Positions 13,501 through 25,500 of a DNA stretch of 64,000 bases are shown here, in pieces. Both the position numbers and the translations under genes were made by a program. The notes below the pieces were generated by a model. That model ran no database searches. It had not been told where the DNA came from and was given only the letters and a program-made list of their open reading frames with translations. The stretch is from contig JAANDG010000554.1 of NCBI GenBank assembly GCA_036852015.1, positions 33,514 through 97,513 on the forward strand. Direction: 5' to 3'. This DNA is from Pelodera strongyloides. Taxonomy: Eukaryota > Nematoda > Chromadorea > Rhabditida > Rhabditidae. Position 1 is the first letter of the stretch; every line of letters begins with the position of its first letter.

Positions 13501-16500
13501 ATATTGTATAGCTTACTCAACTTACTGTATTTAGGTGGTTAGGTCTATAGCATTGCTTACACGATAAATACCTATTTCGATAAAAATTTTATGATAAAAC
13601 TTTATCGTGCACAAGCCCTGGCCCGTGGCAATACGCGCACTTTTATCATATCATGTACGCTGCAGTTATGTGCACGATAAATTATTTTGCGCGTTATCGT
13701 GTAAGAGCGTACTGTATGACATGATAAATTTTTCTCATATCGCGTAAGGCCGAGTTACGCGATATGATAAAACTTTTTATTGTTATCATATAAATGTACT
13801 TTACATGATAACAATAAAAATTATTATATCACCTTTGAATTTATTGATAAAAATACGGATATTTTCGAAAATATCACTAAATCACGTTTTCCACTTCACA
13901 AATTGTTTCATACTTGGTTTGAACGTATGTAAAGGTAAAGGACCGATGCGCATTTGTAATCACAGAGCTTACTTCGCTTGTTCAGCAGGTGCACCCGCTT
14001 TTGAGCCCAAATTTCAGTAAAATCGAAAAATCTTGCGTGAAATACAGACGCAAACCAATTCAAGAGCTCTTACAGTCTCTAAAACATTAAATTCAACAAT
14101 GTAACAGAATTAAACGATAACAGTGAGTGAGCACAGCATGGAAAAACAGTTTATTCGGAAAAAGTTCAACGATTACTTAAAATTGCAAAACATAAGGAAC
14201 GGTTTTGAGAGTACAGACGAACACAATTCTTGCCTTGCTTTTGTCTTTATTATTATAAAATAATGTATTTATATACAAAAAACTCAGGCGAAAAAAGCAC
14301 GCGAAACACTCCAAAACGCCAAATTCATAAGCAAAATTTTCATAGACGATTTCCGCTTGACGAAACGAGTCACCGGTCTCTTCGTCTTCGGCGGACCCTG
14401 GAAAATAAGATAGAAAACATCAGTGCACCAACTTTCACAAAATGCACCTGGTCACTGATATTTACTAGTGTCATGGGAAACCAAAAAAAACAACGATTTC
14501 GCCCCGAACAAGTCTCCCATCGGGGCGAAATCGGGGACTTGATAGGATTTTTTTTAATAATCGGGGGAAATCGGGGTTTTCACTTTTCTGTGTACAACGC
14601 CGAAATTGCACGCATTGTTTACCCATTGTGGTTAACTATAAAGGCGCACGGATCAACAAAAAAAAACATACCATCCAAATTCCTAAATTTGTCCCGCCGG
14701 AGAAGGATGCCGTCCTAACGTCCTATGCAGTAATCCAGTTCGCACAACGTTGAGGCATCAATTGAACTGAAATTAAAAATAGAAGAGGTACGTCTCAACC
14801 TTTTGCAGTAGGATGAGTCCTCAACTAAATAGTTTCTCATTAAAAGGCAAATAAGGATAGGAATGCATCGAGAGAAGGTATTAAAGCAGTGAAAAATGCT
14901 TTACAAAGAAAAGAACAAAGCATACTCGTGTGAGCCTCCCTCCAAGTCGTTTAAAAAATCAGCTATATTGAAGAAGAATATTTGGTCTAATTTGTTCTAA
15001 TTTTGGTAAAATGTGGAGGATTACAATAAAAAAGGCGAATATTTGCCAAGACCGCCCCTAAGGGCGCATTCGAGTTGGGCAAAATGCGCAAATTTCGCGA
15101 AATAATCAGTTCGAGTTGACTTAGCCAGTGTTAGCGCGCTGCGAAATATCCCGCTCATAGGAGAGACGCAGAGTCTTGGAAATATTTTTTTCCTGTGCCC
15201 TCTTATTGGTCAACAATCTCTCGCCCTATCAATTCGAACTGATTATTTCGCGAAATTTGCCCAACTCGAATGCGCCCTAACTCGCTTTGGTCGCCTCACC
15301 TGTTGTAAGCAGACGCCTATTCATTAGACCGTCCGTTTCCTAATAGAGACAAAACCTTCAGCTTTCCACCCGAAGCGGACGCGGACCACAAGCACAATAG
15401 ACAATTTCAAAGAAAATACTCACATGTTGCTCACTTCCTTCAACTCTTTCGTGTGCCAGTCTCCCCATTTATCGGGGTGCTCCGCTCAAGTTCGCTTTGC
15501 CCACTCATTCCTTGCAAATCTAAAGAAATCCACACAAATAATGAAACATTAATAAAAAAATTATACGCTACACCAACTTCTTGCGTCCAAAAGGAATAAT
15601 TACCCAGAAAGTCAAGGGATAGACGGTAGAAACGTAAAGTGGAAAAAAAAAAAGAAAAAAAAAAAGAAAAAAAAAAAAAAAAAAAAAAAAACAAAACAAA
15701 AAAAAAAAAAAAATAAAAGAAGAAAAATTTAAATAAAAAAAATAAAAAATTATGCGCAATTAGTGCAAACTTGCACTAAGTTGTGTCCCGCCACGGAGCA
15801 CCTGAAGCGCGCGCCACTTCTACGGTATATGCTCTCCAGCGGATTAGATGGAAACAGAGCTCGTTGGATCGGGGCTGAAATAAAGAGGAGAGGTGAAAAT
15901 TTTGTATTGGCATGTAGTATACCTCATTCGAAAGGCATTTTCTTGCACTGAAAGAAATGAGAAAGCTCCTTTTTTGTAAAGACCATTTTTCGTCTAAAAA
16001 TGGGGTTGGAAAGCAAACCACTGCCTTCCAGGGGACGAAATTCAACGGGTAATAACGTCTGAAATTGCGAACCCACACTTCTAGTTTTCAACTTTTCATT
16101 ACAACCGTTCTTCGCTCTGCTGAAAACTCCCAGTAGCAACTTGTCTCATTGTTTTCAAGTGAAGAAATTTACTGTCAACTTTGCTCCACCAAAAATGTTT
16201 CGGTTAGCAAAAAATGGCGGAAGTAACGGTTGGAAAACAAAGATAATGTTCTCAACTAGTAAGTTTAATGTGCTATGTTCGATGAGCTACAAATCAAGCT
16301 TCAAAACTTTGCGGTAACACGTTTTTTTCTTCATGCGCAATTTTAATTTATCATGTAAGGCCCCGCCCCCTTATACGCGCACTGTCTTACGGTAGGTGCA
16401 CGCACACAAATTTTTTATCACCTAATTTTTTTTATCGTGTCGCAATAAAAAAAAGTGGGCGCGCGCATTTATCGTGGGCAATGTCCATTTATCATGATAA

Positions 16501-19500
16501 ATGTTTTTTCATTTATCAAAAGACAATGCTCTAGTTAGGTCCCTTGAATCTGAGGTGAGATACTGTAGCTGTGTCTACGTTTACAGCCTTGTGTTTTCTG
16601 TGTCATTTGAGGGTAGAGGGTGTCACTTAACTGATGTGTTTTTGGGTAAGATGTTTCGTTATTAGTTTATCCCCTTGTGTCGGCCTTGCATTCTTTAGCT
16701 TGATAGCTATTCTTCTTTAGTCATTAATGTTCATCTACGTTGATAAGTGGATGTGGTTGATTTATTTAATAGATAAAAACATGAAACGTGGGAGGCTAGC
16801 CTGAAGTTTTCAAATATATTATTCTGCAGTCGGTGAAGTCGCGTGCAGTGAAATCCGACGATGGCCAGCACTACATTCTCAATGGAACCAAGATCTTCAT
16901 CTCGAATGGTGGATTTGCTGATGTGTACACTGTCTTTGCACAGGTGGGTTCTTTTTGGAGGAATTGAGGTTTATCTTAACGTTTACTGTACTTCTGGGGT
17001 AAGGCTCACCGGCCAGAGAACGTTGGACCACTATCGCTTTCCCTGCGTATCATGGATAGATGTTGAGCTAGAGAGATTTGGTCCTGTGCTGTTTAAATGG
17101 CTGTAAATTATTCTAGTCATCCTCGTGTTTATTTGCACGGCATTAGCTTTTTTTTGTGCGGCCAAAGTTTAAATGTTTCAAAGTCGGTATGTAATGAGCT
17201 GTTCATGATCGACGTGATGATCACATGAGTTTTATTTGTGTGGTAGGCCCGATTGCTATTCATGCAGTGTTCCTCTTTCGAAGTAGGTATTTAATGCAAT
17301 TTCTTTGAGTGATTTCTTGAATATCTGAAGACTTGAATTCACACTTGTTGTTCTAGACCCCGATCACTCTGCCCGATGGTAGCACCAAGGACAAGGTGAC
17401 TGCTTTCGTGGTCGAGAGGGACTTTGGAGGGGTGTCCAACGGGCCACCCGAGAAGAAGATGGGCATCAAGGGCTCGAACACGGTCACCATGAACTTTGAC
17501 AACGTGAAGGTAGGGTATATAATTATTTTTATTTGCTAGTACCAGTATCTGTATCGTCCCTCTAGCTAGAGGTGAAATTCATACCACACACGTTTTTCGC
17601 TGTTCAGAACGCAATAACCGGCGGCTAAGCTACGTAACACATTAACGAGAACTTTCGCTGTGAGTTGGCTGTGAGCTTGCATGGGCGTATTATGGGTGGG
17701 GCTGGCTCACAGAGAGAAGAGAACACATGCTATGCTCACAAATAATCACTTAAAATGTGTTCAAATATGAGACGCGTACAGAAAGTACTGTGTTGGTAAA
17801 ACGATCGAGCAGCAGAACCACTAACTATTGTGATAACATCAATATGATTTGATTTTATCACTTGATCCATGTTTGTTTACATATGTTTCCGTTTTTAAGA
17901 TTCCATTGAAAAATGTGCTCGGCAAGGAAGGTGAGGGATTCAAGGTTGCAATGAACATCCTCAATAACGGACGATTCGGAATCCCGGCTGCCATGACTGG
18001 AGCCATGAAGGCGTGCATTCAGAAGACGGTGGGTTACGGTAATAAGAACTCTGTATTTAAAGCGGTATGGCACGTGGTTATGATACGTACTATAGACGGA
18101 TGGACTGTTTCGTTATGTGCCGTAAATGCTCTTGAGGGCAACGTGGCATCGAAAGTGGCATATTGTACATTAAGTTCAGTGTTTGTTTCACAAACCAGGT
18201 CCCGTACCGCTTTCAGAATTAATGTTTACGTTACATTTCACACTGAAGCTATGCCTTTGATGAAACCGCATGCCCGTAGTAGAGACAATAGCCGAAAAAC
18301 TGTCGTGTTTTCTGTGGAAAATTTTAAGTGTAAAATGTGAAACATGCCATTATTTACATGAGCTCGACTTTAGGTGACCCAAGTGACCAACCGTGAGCAG
18401 TTTGGCAAGAAGCTGCAAGAATTTGGAAACGTACAAGAAAAAGTGAGTGTATTTGCTTTACTGGTAAGGAACAAGGTGTACTATATGTATGTAATTCATT
18501 CTTTGGACCTCACATATGTAAAGAAATCATGGTTGAGATGCTATATGGTTGAGGAGATAAATTCCTTTATTTGTTATTATTTTGTATTGTATTGAATGAG
18601 CCAATCCGGTAGTAGTAGTATGCGCTAGCGAATTCCTACTGTTTAGGAAAGTGAGGAAAGGTAGTACCTACTAGAATAGTTATGACGGCTCAACCGTCTT
18701 TTCTGTATATTAGAGGTAATTTTCTCCTGAAGACGTAGAGTCGAAACGTCGGAAGTAAATGTGCTAAACACACTTTGTTTACTTGGTTTTAATAAAGAAG
18801 CTCACCACAACACTCTGTATTTTCTGTACATTTTGTGTGGTGAATGGTTCAGGTTCAGACATTACTTTTTTTGGCACTTATTACTGATATCTTATTATAT
18901 AAAAGAGTAACTGTAGCCTAATTTGCATACCGATGTGCGTTACGAAATGCAAATTTTCATGTTCGAGTATAAAAAGATTGTCGCAGCTATAGAAGTATGC
19001 ATATGCAATTGTTTCCTATTATGTGAATTTCTTATGATACGGTTGAAGCTTTGTATATGCCCATGCTAAACCAACCATATTTCCATGTAAGTCGCCTCAG
19101 GCGGCGTGAGCCGTCTGGTATAAGAGATAAACCAACTCGATTCAGCTGTCCCAAATGGTGGTGCGTCACTACGCGACCGAGTCGATTCTGTACATGCTGG
19201 CCTCGATGATGGATGCCGGAATCAAGGACTACCAGCTGGAGGCAGCCATTGCCAAGATCTTTGCATCGGTGAGAATTATTGTAGTTTGAATTTACCGGTA
19301 ATTTTTGTAGTTTGTATTTACCCGTAATTGTTGTAGTTTGTATCTATCGATGTCAACGTTTTGTTCCCTCCGATTTTGTAACTGAAACCAAAAACCCAGA
19401 GCAGGCCGGCCGCCGGACCGTGTATTTCAGGCACGGGACCCGCGCGGAGTTCAGACGTCTTGCGAAGGGTCTCACCTTAGCTTTTTTTAACCTTTTAGTA

Positions 19501-22500
19501 GCGTTCTTTAAACTTAAGTTGGTGTACACTGTAAATGTGTAAGTGTTGATAGTGATAGTAGGATGAGGGACTGTAGCTCACAAATATGTCTTTACATTGT
19601 ATCAATGCTTGATTGATGTGCGAGCCACATTATCAAATGTCAATTCGTGAGAATAGCGAGTTTTGTGATTTACGCCCTAGTTTGTCATAATCACATCATT
19701 GTAGGATTCTGCTTGGTGGGTATGCGACGAGGCGATCCAGCTTCACGGTGGAATGGGATTCATCAAGGTATGTAAGCTTTCTGGAACTTTATTCTAACTT
19801 GTAGATATGTGTTGGTCACCTGGTATTTAGATTTTATATTGAACGTTATTGTTGTAGAGTGGTATGTCGGCACACAGTAGATAATCCAATCCTTTATTGT
19901 ACACGAGACGATAGAAGAGTCGAAAGAACAGAGCTGAGGCTCTGACCTGATCTGCTTACATTGTCTAGGGCGCTGGTATAAGTAGCTAGTTATTGGTATG
20001 CTAATGAGCATAATGTCTGCCATAACAACTATCCTAGACAACCTAATTATATCTCTGTTAGGGAAACTAATAGAATACGTTACACCCTAACATCTCCCTT
20101 CTTAATTAAGAGAGTAAGTTTGCTTAGACGGATCAACAATTAATCTTCTTGTTGGCTGGCGAGTCCTCCTGGGTCGATCCGGCAGCGGCGACGTCGGCGG
20201 CGTTGTCTCGTCCTGGGTGCGATCCTCTAGCATTCGATCCAATGTCGATGGCAGATCCGTGAACACGTCGGGGGCAGCAATCATCAACTTCGGGGTCCTT
20301 TGGCTTCGGCTCGATGTCGAATTCTTCACAGAATATCTTCATGGCATCCTCACAGCTTCTCGGACGGAGTTGATTTGCATGGCGTCTCCATACAATTCCA
20401 TTGCTGATCTCCACGTCGTACATTGATCTTCCACGGGTCTTCACAACGCGTCCTGGAGTCCACGATGGCTTCGACGGCTGACGGTAGTCACGCGCGTAGA
20501 CAGATTCATCGATATTGAACTTCTTCTTCTGTGCTCCATGACGGCGATTGTATTCCTGTGCCATCTTCGTCTTACTTCCTTGCAGACGAACGACATCCTT
20601 AGATCTATTTACAAGGCGAGAGATAGGAGTAGTTAACTTTCGACCTATGAATAACTCACTTGGTGATCGTTGTCCTTTCGTAGACGGGCATGGCGTCGAA
20701 CGGTATGTCCTCAAGAACTTCTGTAGTGCCATACTGGTACTTACTTCTCCCTTCATTTTCAGTAGCGCTCTCTTCAACGTATCGACAAAGCGCTCCGCCA
20801 ATCCATTAGATTGCGGGTTAAACGGTGATGAACGAAGGTGCTTGATTCCATTCTGACGGCAGTAGTCTTCGAATTCTCTCGATGTGAACTGGCTTCCATT
20901 ATCCGAAACAAGTGTATCAGGGTAACCAAATCTGGCAAAAATACACTCCAACTGAGTAATCGTTGCGCTGGCGGTTGTTGTCTTCACTTCAATAATCTCA
21001 GGCCAACGAGAGTAGGAATCCACGACGACCAGAAACATTCTTCCATCCTGGGGTCCGGCGAAATCGATGTGAATCCTCTCCATAGGACGATTCGTTTCAG
21101 GCCATGGGGTCAGTTCAGTCTTCACGGGCATCTTGGCTGCTCGCTGGCAGTTGACACATCCTTTGACGGTCCTGTCGATGTCCGTATCCATTCCGATCCA
21201 GTAGACATAAGTGCGTGCGAGAAGCTTCATTCTTGTCTGTCCTGGGTGTCCATCATGCAGCATTTTCAGAATCCTACCATGAAGCTGTCGAGGTACGACA
21301 ATCCGTTGACCAAGGAAAAGACAATTATCCTTAACGGTCAGTTGATTCTGTTGACTTCTGAAGTTAAACAATGCTGAACCAGGAAGACAATGAGGCCACT
21401 TACCAGATTTCAATGCCTCGATGACAATTGGTAAAGTGAAATCCTTCTCCGTTGCGTCTTGAATGTCCTTCAGCGACACTGGCAATCGGCTTGTTGTTTC
21501 CTCCAACACGGCGGCGATATCGGCTTCGACCCTTGCGATGACGACATCCTCGTCCGGTGACGTGCTTGAGGCGATAAGACGGGAGAGTGCATCTGCTTGT
21601 CCGAACGAAGTTGTAGATCGGTACTGGATATCGAAATCATATCCCAATAACTGCAGCGACCAACGCTGAAGTCTATTCGCAGTGTGTGCTGGCACTCCTT
21701 TCTTGCTCCCGAATATGCTGAGTAGGGGACGGTGATCTGTTAGCAACGTAATTCTTCTTCCATAAATGTAGCGATGAAACTTAAGAACTGCAAACACCAG
21801 AGCCAGTCCTTCCTTCTCCGTATGACTGTAGTTCTTCTCTGCACTTGTTAGGGACGGCTAGCATGACAGATAGCTTTCTCCGTTCCATCTGGGAATCGAT
21901 GGGTGATCACAGCTCCAATTCCTTGTTCACTCGCATCGGCAGCAACAATAATCGGTAGCTTCGGATCATAATGGCAGAGTAGGAGATCTGAGTCGATGGT
22001 TTTCTTCAATCGATTGAACACATCCTCGCACTCCTCAGTCCAGACAAACTTTGTGTCCTTCTTCCTTAGAGCATCCAATGGCGCGCGCATTGTACGCATC
22101 TCTTTAACGAAAGACGAATAAAATGAAACTATACCCAAGAACGATCCCAGTTCTTGTATGTTTCTCGGTGCGGGCATCCTTGCTATTGCTGAGGTTCTTT
22201 CCGGATCTGGACGTCGGCCGTGACGATCCACGATAAATCCCAAGAACTTGATCCTCTCCTTGGCGAACGAGCACTTCTCCAGACGTACTCGAATCCCAAA
22301 ATCTTCGATTCTCTTGAAGAGGCGATGGATATTTCTGTCATGCTCCTCCTTATTTCGGCCACATACGACGATGTCATCCAGGTAGGCAGCACATCCATCT
22401 CCCAGCAATCAGGTTGTCCATGATTCCTTGGAAAATTCCCGGGGCAGACTTCACCCCAAATGGTAGTCGGTTATAGCGGAAGAGTCCTCGTTTCGTGTTG

Positions 22501-25500
22501 ATTGTTAACAGCTCCTTGCTGTCCTCAGCCATCTCGATTTGTAGATAAGCATCCCTCAAGTCGATCTGCGAAAACACGATTCCTCCATTCAGCTTCGTGA
22601 ATATTTCTTCCGGTGTAGGCAGCGGATGACGGTTGAGCTCCAATGCATCGTTCAATCCAGTACTGTAGTCTGCACAAATCCTCACAGCACCGGTTTTCTT
22701 CCGAACAGTCACAATTGGTGTGGCGTGTGGCCCACTTACTGTAGCTAACAGGTGTCAAAACTCCCAGACTCACCAAACGATCCAACTCTTTGTCCACAAG
22801 TTCCTCCACCGCGAACGGTACTCCTCGCTTCGGCACAAAGACAGGCTTCGCGTCCTTCCTCAGAACCAGTTCAGCACACATCTTCGTACATCTTCCGAGT
22901 TCTTCCTTGAACACGTCCGGGTGATTCCTTTGTAGTTGGTCTTCCAAATTGTCTGCAGTTCCAACAGCACAGCAAGTTGCCTCGAATGCCTCCCGAAATG
23001 GCGGCATTTGGTCAATCCACTCCATTCCTAAGAGCCTAATATTCTTAGTTACATAACACCGACCTTTTCCTTCGAATCCTTTGATGTTGAACACAGTATC
23101 GAACGTTCCATCGACTTCAATAGCCGATCCATTTGCGGCACGTAGATCCACAGTAGATTCCATGAGCGACGGCGAACCCAGGCGTCCCCATATCCTGCGA
23201 TCGATAATCGTAACGTCCGCGCCGGTATCCAGTTGCATCACGACTCTTGATTCCCAATCCTCACCGTGACCTTCTTCCGGCAATTGTCGACCTTGTTCAA
23301 CTTCACAACAGCCTTAACTTTCTTCTTTCCAGTAGGGCAGCTGTTAGACCAATGACCAGGTTTACCACACGAAAAACAGTTACCTTTAACCGAAGAATTC
23401 TTTGACTCACGGTGATCCTTGCTAGGGTATCCATGTGATGTAGTGAACTTCTTTGGTTTCTTCCTGTTTCCGTGATACACTGGAGCGACGACGACTGTTC
23501 CTTGTTCGTGTACCTCAGCATCTTTCACAAGCGACATCGACAATTCACACTCAGCGACAAGATCCTTGAGTTTCACACCATCAGCGATCTCGAGTCGACG
23601 TATGAGCCTTTTGCGTAGCTCCTTCCACTTGTTTTCCTGAAGTCCTGCCACAAACAACATACACTTGAAGTCGTCCTCCGACATTTCCTTCACTCGTCCT
23701 CTCTCATGTAGTTGATTTACGCGCACAGCGTACGATTTGAAATCCTCGGTCTCCTCCTTCACGACACGGAATGCGTTGAACCTCCTTCGAAACAAGGAGA
23801 CTTTCTCACCAAAGAGCTCCTCCAAAACCTTCTTGGTGTCTTCATAAGCCAAGTCGGTCGGTTTCTTCGGTAGAATATGATCGACGAACACCGCGTAGCT
23901 TCTTGAATCCAGCTTGCTGACGAGCAAACTAGTCCTATCCGCCTCCGCCAGCGACGATCCTTCCTGCTTGACCACATCCTCAAAGCGTGCCACCCACTTC
24001 TCGAATGTGCATCCAGCCTCCTCGTCGAATTCAAACACCACGATACGGCTTGCCAACGCGGCAGACACCGTAGCAGCATCTGAAACAGTACCCGAAGTCG
24101 TTCCTGTCATCCGTTCCAATCGTTGGAGTAGAACCTCTTCTCGTTGCCTTGCTGCCTCGTCCCTTTTAGCAGCGTCTGCTTCCATCTTCTGATTCGACGC
24201 GACCAACATCTCCATCATCTTCTGTTGAGCAGCCAGAAGCTCGACGATTGCATCTTGACCAGCAGCAGCAGCAGACTCCTTTGCCGGCGCCATCGAATCA
24301 AGGAAAGCAAGGCCAACACGAGAGAATCAACTGAAAATAAACTGTGTAACCAACCTTTTCCGAATTTCGAAATTCGAGTCCGATCCGAGCGCCAGTTGCA
24401 GTCGGAATGCTGAACGCCAGTTGTTGTAGAGTGGTATGTCGGCACACAGTAGATATTCCAATCCTTTATTGTACACGAGACGATAGAAGAGTCGAAGGAA
24501 CAGAGCTGAGGCTCTGACCTGATCTGCTTACATTGTCTAGGGCGCTGGTATAAGTAGCTAGTTATTGGTATGCTAATGAGCATAATGTCTGCCATAACAA
24601 CTATCCTAGACAACCTAATTATATCTCTGTTAGGGAAACTAATAGAATACGTTACACCCTAACAGTTATCGTTGATAAGCTGTTGTAGGGTGTAATCGGG
24701 GCTTGACTTGAGACTGTCAAAGACGAAAACAGTAAGTAGCACAGAGTATTTATCCCAGGTTAACTCGAGGTGATTTATAAGTTTCGTGTTCTTGACACTT
24801 TTGGATTTTGGGGTATCCCATTGTATGATCGATGTTTCACCCAATAGACAAGTAATTATGAGAGTCCATAAATGTTTACTTCATGGTTTCACACCGATGT
24901 GCTCGCTATTATAACGGTGCCTGACTAAACATATGCGATTCAGAAGAATATAAAATTGATGAGTCCTTTCTTTCAGGAGACCGGTCTCGAGCTCGTGCTC
25001 AGAGACCTCAGAATCTTCCGAATCTTTGAAGGAGCCAACGATGTACTCCGACTCTTTGTTTCGTTGACTGGTATCCAGGTTAGTCTTGTTGACAAGAGTT
25101 CTACTGGCCCGTACTGATGACGGTCTTTGATCGTCACGGGACGTTGCTAGACGCGCCAACTTGTTAACACTACAGAATCTTTGTATTTACTATTTGTAAA
25201 TATACGTAATTTCTATGGTTTTCAGTATTCCGGAAAACACCTGCAACATGTGGCCAAGGAGATTAAGTCGGGTGGAATTTCTACACTATTCGGAGAGCTC
25301 ACAAAGAGGGTGACTGGGTGGGTATTATAGTTTCTTATTGCTAACTCGAAAAGCGATCATTTTGATATCAGACGTTATGCGGAGCAAGGCAATGTAAACT
25401 TTCTGAAGAGCTATGCCACGTGGTTATGATCTATACGTCGGGTATGAAACCTTATGAAACGCTCCCACGTGTTGTTACATTACACTCTATCTGCCTAAGA

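Larger units (their letters stand above)
13545..16534. mobile_element. 3.0-kb TIR element with 6-bp target duplication, ACADVL intron 6
   Basis: The left end reads CTATAGCATTG and the reverse complement of the right end reads CTAGAGCATTG. Both are flanked by TTAGGT (13539-13544 and 16535-16540). Inside both ends are clusters of CGATAAA and TTTATCGTG motifs in varying orientation (13560-13860 and 16340-16520), giving long imperfect AT-rich subterminal arms. The centre shows no transposase and contains other repeats, including the MITE at 15062-15277 and an A-rich tract at 15643-15755. Confidence 0.65.
19850..24664 (-). mobile_element. Ty3/Gypsy LTR retrotransposon in ACADVL intron 12, antisense
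   Basis: A 4815-bp element with two 243-bp LTRs (TGTTAG...ACAACA on the minus strand), flanked by the 5-bp direct repeat GTTAT at 19845-19849 and 24665-24669. Gag is followed by pol in the order protease, reverse transcriptase, RNase H, integrase, which defines Ty3/Gypsy. A TGG-starting primer-binding-site candidate lies two bases inside the 5' LTR (near 24419 downwards). A polypurine tract (AAGAAGGGAGA, 20093-20103) abuts the 3' LTR. The two LTRs differ at about two positions by eye, so the insertion is young. Pol nevertheless carries three frame breaks. Confidence 0.97.

Noticed and set aside
14230..14718. 162-codon + strand frame in ACADVL intron 6
   Set aside because: Spans repeat motifs of the 3-kb element and has no transposase or other signature.
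20548..21669. Open frames on the + strand across the Gypsy element
   Set aside because: Shadows of integrase and RNase H coding sequence on the minus strand.
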